Below, piece by piece: positions 21,613 through 28,691 of a stretch of 28,691 nt of DNA (position 1 is its first letter; each line of letters starts with the position of its first letter). Made by a program: the position numbers and the translations under genes. This DNA is from a virus, in the IMG/VR virus record IMGVR_UViG_3300025671_011277, positions 1-28,691 of that record; one strand, given 5' to 3'. The notes beneath the pieces were generated by a model. That model searched no databases. It was given only the letters and a program-made list of their open reading frames with translations, and was not told the DNA's origin.

Positions 21613-22908
21613 ATGAGTAAACCTTTTGTAGTAGTAAGTTGTCCTATTGACACATATAGTGGTTATGGGAGTAGAAGTCGCGATGTAGTTCGGGCAATAA
21701 TGAAATCTGAAAAATATGATGTAAAAATTATATCTCAAAGATGGGGTAATACCCCTTATGGTTTTTTAAATGAAAACAATCCTGAAGACAAAAAACTTCT
21801 AGATGCTATAATCCCACCACAATTACAAAGACAACCTGATGTTTGGATAATGATCTCAGTCCCTGATGAATTTCAAAAAATAGGTAAATTTAATATTGGT
21901 ATTACAGCCGGTATTGAAACTGATATTTGTGATGCTAGATTTTTAGAGGGATGTAATAGAATGGATTTAATTTTAGGATCCTCTGAACATACAATAAATG
22001 TTTTTAAAAATACTAATTACGATAAAAAAGATCAAGCGGGTAATACTGTAGGTACTTTAAGTTTAGAAACCCCTGTTGATGTTTTATTTGAAGGAGTTGA
22101 TTTAGAAAAATATTTTTATATTGAACCTAAAGATTTACCTCAAACTGAATTAGTAAAAACTTTAAATACTATAGATGAACAGTTTTGTTTTTTATTTGTA
22201 GGTCATTGGTTACAAGGTCCCATAGGTGAAGATAGAAAAAATACCGGATTATTAATAAAAACATTTTTAGAAACATTTAAAAATAAAAAAGGTGCTCCTG
22301 CTTTAATTTTAAAAACAATGAGAGGTCCTGCTTCAATTATGGATCGAGATGAAATCCTTAAAAAAATAGATGCTATTAGAAAAACTGTAAATGGTAAATT
22401 ACCTAATATCTATCTATTACATGGTGAAGTTGAAGATGAAGATGTAAATCATTTATATAACCACCCTAAAGTTAAAGCAATGGTTAATTTAACTAAAGGA
22501 GAAGGATTTGGTAGACCTTTATTAGAATTTACTCAAAGTAAAAAACCAATTATAGCTTCAAATTGGAGTGGACATTTAGATTTTTTAAATAAAGAATTTG
22601 CTAACTTAGTTCCCGGAGAATTAAAACAAGTCCACCCTGAAGTAGTCCAGGATAGCCTAATATTAAAAGAATCCAAATGGTTTTCACCTGATATAAATTA
22701 TACTTCATTATTAATGAAGGATTATGTTAATGGTTATAAAGGATACGCAGAAAGAGGAAAACGTTTAGGATATTATTGTAAAACTAATTTTTCGTTTAAT
22801 CAAATGGTTGATAAAATAGAAGAAATTATGGATAAACATGCTCCTAAAAAAGTAGAAATAAAACTACCTAATATTAAGAAAATTTCATTACCTAAAAAAA
22901 ATGAATAA
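21613..22908 (+). CDS. Glycosyltransferase, GT4-like
   Basis: The 431-residue protein resembles its neighbour in layout: an N-terminal CPIDTYSGYGSRSRDVVRA, a central VGHWLQGPIGEDRKNTGLLI, and LTKGEGFGRPLLEFTQSKKP followed by SNWSGHLDFL, the donor-binding E-x7-E region. The basic C-terminal tail (KVEIKLPNIKKISLPKK) may contact membrane or DNA. The start has AGTT-ATG two bases after the previous stop. Acceptor and donor are unknown. Confidence 0.82.
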   Translation: MSKPFVVVSCPIDTYSGYGSRSRDVVRAIMKSEKYDVKIISQRWGNTPYGFLNENNPEDKKLLDAIIPPQLQRQPDVWIMISVPDEFQKIGKFNIGITAGIETDICDARFLEGCNRMDLILGSSEHTINVFKNTNYDKKDQAGNTVGTLSLETPVDVLFEGVDLEKYFYIEPKDLPQTELVKTLNTIDEQFCFLFVGHWLQGPIGEDRKNTGLLIKTFLETFKNKKGAPALILKTMRGPASIMDRDEILKKIDAIRKTVNGKLPNIYLLHGEVEDEDVNHLYNHPKVKAMVNLTKGEGFGRPLLEFTQSKKPIIASNWSGHLDFLNKEFANLVPGELKQVHPEVVQDSLILKESKWFSPDINYTSLLMKDYVNGYKGYAERGKRLGYYCKTNFSFNQMVDKIEEIMDKHAPKKVEIKLPNIKKISLPKKNE

Positions 22909-23359
22909 AGATAATTTAGAAATCTGCCCTAAATGTGGAGGTGACGCAGCTTACACTACACAATTAAATGCAACAGCTAAAAATTATTTTTGTTTTGGTT
23001 GTGGTTTTACCTCTAATGATTTAATGATTGCTGGAGAATTTGATTTTGATCAATATGAAGAAACACTCCCAGAACTATATAAAGATATTAAAGTTGATGA
23101 TGGTTCAGGTCGTATTTGGTATCCTATTACAATTAACATAGAAGATAAAGGTACGGTATTTGCTAAAGGTACTAACTATGAAGATTGGGTGTGGGCTGGA
23201 GTTAAAGTAAAAGAAGTATCAAAAGAAGAACAAAAAAAGTTTAAAATCCCTGGTACCAATAAAACCTATAAGTATAAAACTGATATGACTACTTTAAAAG
23301 AGTACAAACAAGGGGATTTTATAGAAGCACTAGATTACATTAACTTTTTTGAAAAATAA
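22901..23359 (+). CDS. Zinc-ribbon protein, 152 aa
   Basis: Two cysteine pairs, CPKCGG (residues ~9-14) and CFGCGF (~31-36), form a zinc ribbon. The rest has aromatic and charged beta strands (GRIWYPITINIEDKG, EDWVWAGVKVKEV). Similar small zinc-ribbon proteins occur in other large phages. The function is unknown. It overlaps the upstream glycosyltransferase gene by 8 bases and stands between two glycosyltransferases. Confidence 0.7.
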   Translation: MNKDNLEICPKCGGDAAYTTQLNATAKNYFCFGCGFTSNDLMIAGEFDFDQYEETLPELYKDIKVDDGSGRIWYPITINIEDKGTVFAKGTNYEDWVWAGVKVKEVSKEEQKKFKIPGTNKTYKYKTDMTTLKEYKQGDFIEALDYINFFEK

Positions 23360-23360
23360 T

Positions 23361-23993
23361 ATGATATCCTTTTTTATAACAGCCTATAACGAATATGAAG
23401 ATTTAAAACGTCTTTTAGCACAATTAACTCAAGTTATGAGTTATACTGATGAATTAGTTATTCAATTAGATAACAAAGCAACAATTGAAGTAATTACTTT
23501 AGTGGATGAATTTATTATTAAAAATAAAGATAAATTTGAAATTAAAAAATGTCACTTTGATTTAAATGGAGATTTTGCTTCATTCAAAAATAATGGTAAA
23601 AATTATTGTACTAAAGAATGGGTATTTCAAATCGACGCAGATGAGACATTAAGTGAAACATTTTGTACAATCCTACACCAGGTATTAGAAGTTAATGAAG
23701 AAATTGATTTAATAGCTGTGCCTCGTGTCAATATTGTTAAGGGTTTAGAACAAAATGATGTTATTCAATGGCATTGGAGAGTAAACCAACATGGTTGGAT
23801 AAATTGGCCTGATAACCAACATCGAATCTTTAGAAATAAACCTGAAATTAAATGGGTAAATAAAGTTCATGAAAAAATAGTAGGATGGAAAACATATGCT
23901 GAATTACCATCTGAAGATGATTCGTATGCTTTATACCATATAAAAGATATAGATAGGCAAAGAGCACAAAATGCGTTTTACTCAACATTATAA
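23361..23993 (+). CDS. Glycosyltransferase, GT2-like (GT-A fold)
   Basis: From ATG 23361 the product begins MISFFITAYNEYEDLKRLL, the usual first strand of GT2 enzymes. WVFQIDADETLS carries the DxD metal-binding motif. HRIFRNKPEIKWVNKVHEKI corresponds to the conserved segment after the acceptor loop. TTG 23349, four codons upstream, is possible but would overlap the previous gene without need. With 210 residues it is a short single-domain enzyme with no membrane helix. Confidence 0.82.
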   Translation: MISFFITAYNEYEDLKRLLAQLTQVMSYTDELVIQLDNKATIEVITLVDEFIIKNKDKFEIKKCHFDLNGDFASFKNNGKNYCTKEWVFQIDADETLSETFCTILHQVLEVNEEIDLIAVPRVNIVKGLEQNDVIQWHWRVNQHGWINWPDNQHRIFRNKPEIKWVNKVHEKIVGWKTYAELPSEDDSYALYHIKDIDRQRAQNAFYSTL

Positions 23994-24009
23994 ATTAAAT
24001 TAAACAGTT

Positions 24010-24918
24010 ATGGAAAAAAAAGTATTAATAACAGGAGGTGGGGGAATGGTAGGTTCGGCAATGGAATCTCCAATTAAATTAACACGTGAATACTGTGATT
24101 TAACTAACCCCAGACAAACAAATAGTTTATTTAAAGCAATTAGACCTGAAGGAGTAATTCATTGTGCTGGTAAAGTAGGAGGTATTGGGGGTAATTCAAA
24201 TTATAAAGGCGAGTACTTTTATGATAATATAACGATTAATACTAATGTTATTGAGGCCGCTAGACAAGCTGGTACTAAAAATCTAGTAGCATTTTTATCT
24301 ACTTGTGTATTCCCAGATAATGTAAAATATCCACTTACCGTAGATCAAATACATTTAGGAGAACCACACGAATCAAATTACCCATATGCTTATGCTAAAC
24401 GAATGGCCGATGTTCAAATCAGAGCATACCGTGAACAATATGGGTTAAATTATACTTCAATTATACCTTCAAACATTTATGGTCCTAATGATAATTTTAA
24501 TTTAGATCATGGTCATGTAATGCCTATGTTAATTCATAAATTATATTTAGCTAAGAAAAATAAAACAGACTTTACTGTATGGGGTAGTGGGAAACCATTA
24601 AGAGAATTCATATATTCAAAGGATATAGCTAAAATAGCAGAATGGGCTTTATTTAATTATGAAGGTATAGAACCTTTAATTGTAAGTGGTGATGAAGAAA
24701 TATCAATTAAAGATTTAGTTGGTTTACTAGTTGATGAATTCAAATTTAAAGGTAAAGTCAAATTTGATAAAACCAAACCTGATGGACAATTAAGAAAACC
24801 TTCTGATAATTCCACAATTAAAGAATTATTACCTGATTTTGAATACACCCCGTTTGAACAAGGAATAAAAGAAACAGTTAATTGGTTTAAAGAAAATTAC
24901 GAAGATGCCAGAAAATAA
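24010..24918 (+). CDS. fcl: GDP-L-fucose synthase-like epimerase/reductase
   Basis: The 302-residue short-chain dehydrogenase has the NADP motif GGGGMVGSA, the STCVFPD active-site strand with a conserved Ser and Cys, YAYAKR (Y-x3-K), and NIYGPNDNFNLDHGHVMPMLIHK, which is close to the GDP-fucose synthase signature. It would epimerise and reduce GDP-4-keto-6-deoxy-mannose to GDP-L-fucose. A ColC-type enzyme for GDP-colitose belongs to the same family, and the ColD-like gene at 27117 keeps this open. The start has CAGTT-ATG; the end overlaps gmd by 14 bases. Confidence 0.88.
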   Translation: MEKKVLITGGGGMVGSAMESPIKLTREYCDLTNPRQTNSLFKAIRPEGVIHCAGKVGGIGGNSNYKGEYFYDNITINTNVIEAARQAGTKNLVAFLSTCVFPDNVKYPLTVDQIHLGEPHESNYPYAYAKRMADVQIRAYREQYGLNYTSIIPSNIYGPNDNFNLDHGHVMPMLIHKLYLAKKNKTDFTVWGSGKPLREFIYSKDIAKIAEWALFNYEGIEPLIVSGDEEISIKDLVGLLVDEFKFKGKVKFDKTKPDGQLRKPSDNSTIKELLPDFEYTPFEQGIKETVNWFKENYEDARK

Positions 24919-25882
24919 AGTTGCACTTATAACAGGTATAAATGGTCAAGATGGCTCTTATTTAGCCGAATTTTTATTAGAAAAAGGATACGAAGTATGG
25001 GGTACAGTAAAACGTAATTCTGTAGCTGAAAACCAAACATCTAGATTAGATGATATATATCCTCAATTATTAGGTAAATTACAATATGCCGATTTAACTG
25101 ATTTAGCATCATTAATTTCTGTTATCCAACAATGTCAACCTGACGAAATTTACAATTTAGCAGCGCAAAGTCACGTTCGAATTTCATTTGACCAACCCAT
25201 TTATACAGCACAAGCTACTGGCGTAGGTACGCTTAATTTACTGGAGGCGATCCGTCTAACTAAACCTGATGTTAAAATGTATCAAGCATCAAGTAGTGAA
25301 ATGTTTGGTAATAACATAGATGAAGACGGATTCCAACGAGAAACCACCCCCTTATCCCCAGTATCACCTTATGGATGTGCTAAAGTATATTCATATAATA
25401 TTTGTAACAACTATAAGAACTCTTATGGCATGTTTATATCAAATGGGATTTTATTTAATCATGAATCACCAAGACGAGGTACTAATTTTGTAACAAATAA
25501 AGTAGTTAAGGGTGCTGTAATGATTAAAAAAGGTTTAAAAGATAGTTTAGCATTAGGTAATTTAAATGCTACCCGTGATTGGGGGCATGCTAAAGACTAT
25601 GTTAAAGCCATGTGGTTAATGTTACAACAAGATAAACCAGATAATTTTGTATGTTCTACGGGTGTATCCCACTCTGTAGAAGACCTAGTTGCTTATACAT
25701 TTGGTAAATTAGATTTAGATTGGAAACAATACGTTACACAAGATCCTAAATTTTTACGTCCTGAAGAATTAGAAGATTTAAAGGGTGATTCTACTAAATT
25801 AAGAAAATTAGGTTGGAAACCTAATTATACATTCGAGACAATGATTGATGAAATGATTGAGTATTGGATGGGGATCTTATGA
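24905..25882 (+). CDS. gmd: GDP-mannose 4,6-dehydratase
   Basis: The 325-residue protein contains GINGQDGSYLAEFLLEKGY (NADP site), VKRNSVAENQTSRLDDIY, NLAAQSHVRISFDQP, the active-site SSSEMFG, SPYGCAKVYSY (Y-x3-K) and NHESPRRGTNFVTNK, all diagnostic for Gmd. It makes GDP-4-keto-6-deoxy-D-mannose, the branch point to GDP-fucose, GDP-colitose, GDP-rhamnose and GDP-perosamine. It overlaps fcl and the next gene (ATGA). Confidence 0.95.
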   Translation: MPENKVALITGINGQDGSYLAEFLLEKGYEVWGTVKRNSVAENQTSRLDDIYPQLLGKLQYADLTDLASLISVIQQCQPDEIYNLAAQSHVRISFDQPIYTAQATGVGTLNLLEAIRLTKPDVKMYQASSSEMFGNNIDEDGFQRETTPLSPVSPYGCAKVYSYNICNNYKNSYGMFISNGILFNHESPRRGTNFVTNKVVKGAVMIKKGLKDSLALGNLNATRDWGHAKDYVKAMWLMLQQDKPDNFVCSTGVSHSVEDLVAYTFGKLDLDWKQYVTQDPKFLRPEELEDLKGDSTKLRKLGWKPNYTFETMIDEMIEYWMGIL

Positions 25883-26694
25883 GATTAAAAATTAAACATT
25901 TTGATGCTAAAGTATTTGAATCCAAAATGGAACATCTTAAGGATGTTGACTTTACATTATTTGTAGATGATATACCCCAATCAGCTGATGAATTAACTGA
26001 TTTAAACATTTTAGTATTACAGGAACCTAACGAGTATTTTGGGTTACACGATTGGGCAATTAAAAACCAACACTTATTTTCTTTAATTTTAACTTGGGAT
26101 GACAAGGTTTTAAATAATTGTGATAATGCTGCGTTTTTAGCTTTTGGACATACTTGGTTTACACCTCATATTTGGAATAAATCATATGATAAAAAATTCC
26201 AAGTATCTCATTTAGCAGGTAAACTACAAAAAACATATGGACATAGTTTACGTCACGAATTATTAGCTAGACAAAATGAAATAAAAATAGACAAAGTATT
26301 CCATCACACTTATGGTGATAGAAATAATATTGAGGATGCCCGTATAGGCAAAGTAGATGTGTTTGCTCAAAGTCAATTTGGAATAGCAATTGAAAATACC
26401 CAACATAGAGGATATTTTACAGAAAAAATATTAGATTTATTTTTATTAAAAACTATCCCTGTATATTGGGGTTGTTCTAATATAAGTGATTTTTTTAATC
26501 CTTATGGGATATTTGAATGTAGTAATGTAGATGATATGGTTTTTACTCTTAACAGTTTTGATGAAACTACATATACACATTACCAAGAAGCTATAGAAGA
26601 AAACTATCAAACAGCTTTAAAATATGTTGATTATGAACAAAATATAGTTGATTATATAACTAAAGTATTTACCGAAAATGGAATACTTATTTAA
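25879..26694 (+). CDS. Fucosyltransferase-like protein (GT10 family pattern)
   Basis: From ATG 25879, overlapping the gmd stop as ATGA, the protein has 271 residues. The decisive block is FGIAIENTQHRGYFTEKILD followed by TIPVYWGCSNISDFFNP, matching the ExN...YxTEK...PVxxG motif of alpha-1,3-fucosyltransferases, where the Glu, Lys and aromatic residues bind GDP-fucose. A longer frame from TTG 25864 is less likely. Position directly after fcl and gmd supports GDP-fucose or a related GDP-deoxy sugar as donor. Acceptor unknown. Confidence 0.8.
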   Translation: MRLKIKHFDAKVFESKMEHLKDVDFTLFVDDIPQSADELTDLNILVLQEPNEYFGLHDWAIKNQHLFSLILTWDDKVLNNCDNAAFLAFGHTWFTPHIWNKSYDKKFQVSHLAGKLQKTYGHSLRHELLARQNEIKIDKVFHHTYGDRNNIEDARIGKVDVFAQSQFGIAIENTQHRGYFTEKILDLFLLKTIPVYWGCSNISDFFNPYGIFECSNVDDMVFTLNSFDETTYTHYQEAIEENYQTALKYVDYEQNIVDYITKVFTENGILI

Positions 26695-27148
26695 AAAATA
26701 CAAATCAGATTGCACCGTGTTTTTTGAAACAGGAACACATATAGGTACTGCTGTACAATCAGCTTATGATTTAGGTTTTGAAAGAATTGTATCTATAGAA
26801 ATACAAGAACGCTTTTATGATTATTGCATGCAACGATTCCAACCATTAGATGCTTGGGATCAAATAAAATTATTTCTAGGTAGAACTGAAGACAATATTG
26901 AAAAATTAATACAGGAATGGGTAAATGGTAAAGCAATGTTTTGGATTGATGCTCATGAACATAGTAGCCCTTATAAGTTAGAAATAGAAGCAATAATGAA
27001 ACATGAACGTAATGATCATGTTATAATAATAGATGATATAGACAAATATTCAATCGATGTAAATTGGATTAAAAATACCTTGTCTAAGCATAATCCTTTA
27101 TATACATTTAGAACATATGAGAAAAAAAGTTTGGTATGCTCCCAATAA
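26678..27148 (+). CDS. Class I methyltransferase-like protein
   Basis: The 156-residue protein has FFETGTHIGTAVQSAYDLGFERIVSIEI, a motif I-like E/DxGxxxG loop followed by an acidic end of the second strand. FWIDAHEHS and IIIDDIDKYS come further on. It is short for a methyltransferase, close to minimal Rossmann cores in glycan clusters. It could methylate a sugar hydroxyl, or be a related domain without methylation. Overlaps of 17 bases upstream and 32 downstream tie it to the cluster. Confidence 0.6.
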   Translation: MEYLFKKYKSDCTVFFETGTHIGTAVQSAYDLGFERIVSIEIQERFYDYCMQRFQPLDAWDQIKLFLGRTEDNIEKLIQEWVNGKAMFWIDAHEHSSPYKLEIEAIMKHERNDHVIIIDDIDKYSIDVNWIKNTLSKHNPLYTFRTYEKKSLVCSQ

Positions 27149-28271
27149 GTTTGAATCTTATGGTGAGGAAGAAATTAAAGCAGTAGAAAAAGCACTCCGA
27201 GATGGTTGGTTAGCTGGGTTTGGGCCTTATACTACTGAATTTGAAGAAAAAATTGCTAAAGAATTTGGCAAAAAGTACGGCGTATTTGTCAATTCAGGTT
27301 CATCAGCCTGTTTATTAGCATTAGCGTCATTGGATTTAGAAAAAGGTAGTGAGGTAATTACACCTGCACTCACATTTTCTACTACATTAGCTCCTATACT
27401 ACAATTAGGTTATAAACCTAAATTTATAGACAGTGAATCAACAACTTATGTACCTAGTGTATCTACAATTATACACGCTATTAGTAAATACACTAAAGCA
27501 ATTATGATACCTAATTTAATAGGTAATGTCCCTGATTGGGAAGGATTACGTAGTGAATTAAAGCGCCTTGGTAGAGAAGATATCTATATAATTGAAGATT
27601 CAGCAGACACAATCACTAACACACCTTCTACAGATATATCAACTACTAGTTTTTATGCCTCACACGTTATTACAGCAGGTGGAATGGGTGGTATGGTAAT
27701 GTTTAATGACGAAAAGCATAAAAAACGTGCTTTAATGTATCGTGATTGGGGACGTATTGGGGATAATAGTGAAAATATGGATGAACGATTTGCACACGAT
27801 GTAGATGGGATACCTTATGACTATAAATTTTTATATGGTGTATTAGGTTATAATATGAAGTGTACTGAAGCATCAGCAGCCTTTGGTTTAGTCCAATTAG
27901 AAAAATTCCAAACATATAAAGACATAAGACGTAAAAATATAGAACGTTATTTAGAACGTTTATCTATTATCAATGAAATAATTCTACCAGATGATAGTAG
28001 AAAACCTAATTGGTTAGCCATTCCACTACAAACAGAACGTAGGTTAGAGTTATTAACATTTTTAGAAAAACGAAACATACAAACAAGAGTTACTTTTGCT
28101 GGAAATGTTACTAGACATCCAGCATACAGAGAATATTTACGACCATTTAAGGTAGCAGATGAAGTAATGAGGAACGGGTTTCTCTTAGGTGCCCATCATG
28201 GAATGACTATAGAAGATGTTGATTATGTTTGCGATTGTATAGAAGAATTTTTTTGGAACAGATATGAGTAG
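27117..28271 (+). CDS. DegT-family PLP/PMP enzyme with His for Lys, ColD-like 3-dehydratase
   Basis: The 384-residue protein belongs to the DegT/DnrJ/EryC1/StrS aminotransferase fold: NSGSSACLLAL, IEDSAD with Asp161 for the pyridine nitrogen, and SFYASHVITAGGMGGMV. The position of the Schiff-base Lys is His183. In ColD (GDP-4-keto-6-deoxy-mannose 3-dehydratase) and RfbH a His takes this place, and the enzyme removes the C3 hydroxyl instead of transaminating. The length matches ColD (~388). The cysteine set of the iron-sulfur RfbH/E1 type is missing. It would act on the Gmd product to give a 3,6-dideoxy sugar such as colitose. The C-end HHGMTIEDVDYVCD is typical. Confidence 0.82.
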   Translation: MRKKVWYAPNKFESYGEEEIKAVEKALRDGWLAGFGPYTTEFEEKIAKEFGKKYGVFVNSGSSACLLALASLDLEKGSEVITPALTFSTTLAPILQLGYKPKFIDSESTTYVPSVSTIIHAISKYTKAIMIPNLIGNVPDWEGLRSELKRLGREDIYIIEDSADTITNTPSTDISTTSFYASHVITAGGMGGMVMFNDEKHKKRALMYRDWGRIGDNSENMDERFAHDVDGIPYDYKFLYGVLGYNMKCTEASAAFGLVQLEKFQTYKDIRRKNIERYLERLSIINEIILPDDSRKPNWLAIPLQTERRLELLTFLEKRNIQTRVTFAGNVTRHPAYREYLRPFKVADEVMRNGFLLGAHHGMTIEDVDYVCDCIEEFFWNRYE

Positions 28272-28691
28272 TATAAAAACAGTATATGTAACAGGTGCAT
28301 TTGGATTCATTGGCAGTTATGTAACTAGAGCATGTTTAGAAAAAGGTTGGCACGTTTATGGTGTTGATAAAATGACATATGCTTACTTTGAAGATGCATA
28401 TGATGAATTCCTAGAACACCCTCGTTTTTCATTTGAAAGAAGCGATATAAACGATTTAGACTTTTTATATGAGTGTGACTATATAATTAATACTGCTGCC
28501 GAAACCCACGTTGGTAATTCTATAGTTAAAAGTGAAGATTTTTTACATTCTAATGTAAATGGAGTTCATAATTTACTTGAATTAATTAGAAATTATAGAG
28601 CAGAAAATGGCAAAAAACCAACTTTATTACATTTTTCAACTGATGAAGTATATGGTGATATTGCAAAAGGAGAACATATTGAAACGGATAC
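28264..28691 (+). CDS. RmlB-like NAD-dependent sugar dehydratase, 3' truncated by window edge
   Basis: ATG 28264 overlaps the previous stop by 8 bases. The visible 142 residues have VTGAFGFIGSYVTRACLEKG (NAD site), INTAAETHVGNSI and LLHFSTDEVYGD. The last two match dTDP-glucose 4,6-dehydratase (RmlB), where Asp and Glu of TDE are catalytic. The Y-x3-K motif lies beyond the window. Substrate could be dTDP-, UDP- or GDP-linked. The glycan cluster clearly continues past 28691. Confidence 0.82.
   Translation, partial: MSSIKTVYVTGAFGFIGSYVTRACLEKGWHVYGVDKMTYAYFEDAYDEFLEHPRFSFERSDINDLDFLYECDYIINTAAETHVGNSIVKSEDFLHSNVNGVHNLLELIRNYRAENGKKPTLLHFSTDEVYGDIAKGEHIETD

Noticed and set aside
27117-28271. 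Ordinary sugar aminotransferase
   Set aside because: The Schiff-base Lys position is His183, so a normal transamination is unlikely; called ColD-like instead.

Overview
The window is an AT-rich, tightly packed, entirely plus-strand stretch of a large tailed-phage genome. The replisome is T4-like: a family B DNA polymerase split into two genes (gp43), sliding clamp (gp45), clamp loader gp44 and a gp62-like small subunit. A tail-fibre-like protein with an S74 chaperone domain and several typical T4-type marine phage accessory genes accompany it. The host is probably a member of Bacteroidota. Three gene boundaries carry promoters of the TTTG-N19/20-TAnnTTTG type, start codons lack Shine-Dalgarno sequences, and there is an Hc1 histone-like gene. 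The host assignment is inference; the T4-like replisome is well supported.

Layout. (1) 1-5631: 7-deazaguanine and nucleotide genes: the 3' part of queC, a terminator, an S74 tail-fibre-like gene, queE, two tiny genes, folE, a phosphoribosyltransferase, a small unknown and a MazG-like pyrophosphohydrolase. (2) 5646-7016: a membrane and coiled-coil protein. (3) 7035-12509: the replication core interleaved with sugar genes: polymerase part A, type II phosphomannose isomerase cupin, an 88-aa unknown, polymerase part B, a cytidylyltransferase-like gene, a eukaryote-type phosphomannomutase, a DUF6165-like gene and the sliding clamp. (4) 12510-15597: a chaperone block: hsp20 with a structured leader, two small genes, groES, a full-length groEL and an Hc1-like gene. 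(5) 15670-19923: a possible GIY-YIG protein, gp44, a small unknown, gp62, a small unknown, a 2OG-Fe(II) oxygenase, a MazG-like protein and a Cas4/RecB-type nuclease. (6) 19969-28691: a ribbon-helix-helix-like protein, then glycan genes: two GT4-like and one GT2-like glycosyltransferase, a zinc-ribbon protein, GDP-L-fucose synthase-like, GDP-mannose 4,6-dehydratase, a GT10-like fucosyltransferase, a methyltransferase-like gene, a DegT-family enzyme with His in place of the PLP lysine (ColD-like) and a truncated RmlB-like dehydratase.

Three themes stand out. First, folE, queE and queC point to preQ0-type base synthesis, probably for DNA modification, but QueC has lost all four zinc cysteines and QueE has an enlarged radical-SAM cysteine loop. 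Second, an almost complete route from fructose-6-phosphate to GDP-fucose or a 3,6-dideoxy sugar is spread over the window, and one of its genes sits between the halves of the DNA polymerase. Third, the phage carries its own complete GroEL/GroES pair plus Hsp20.
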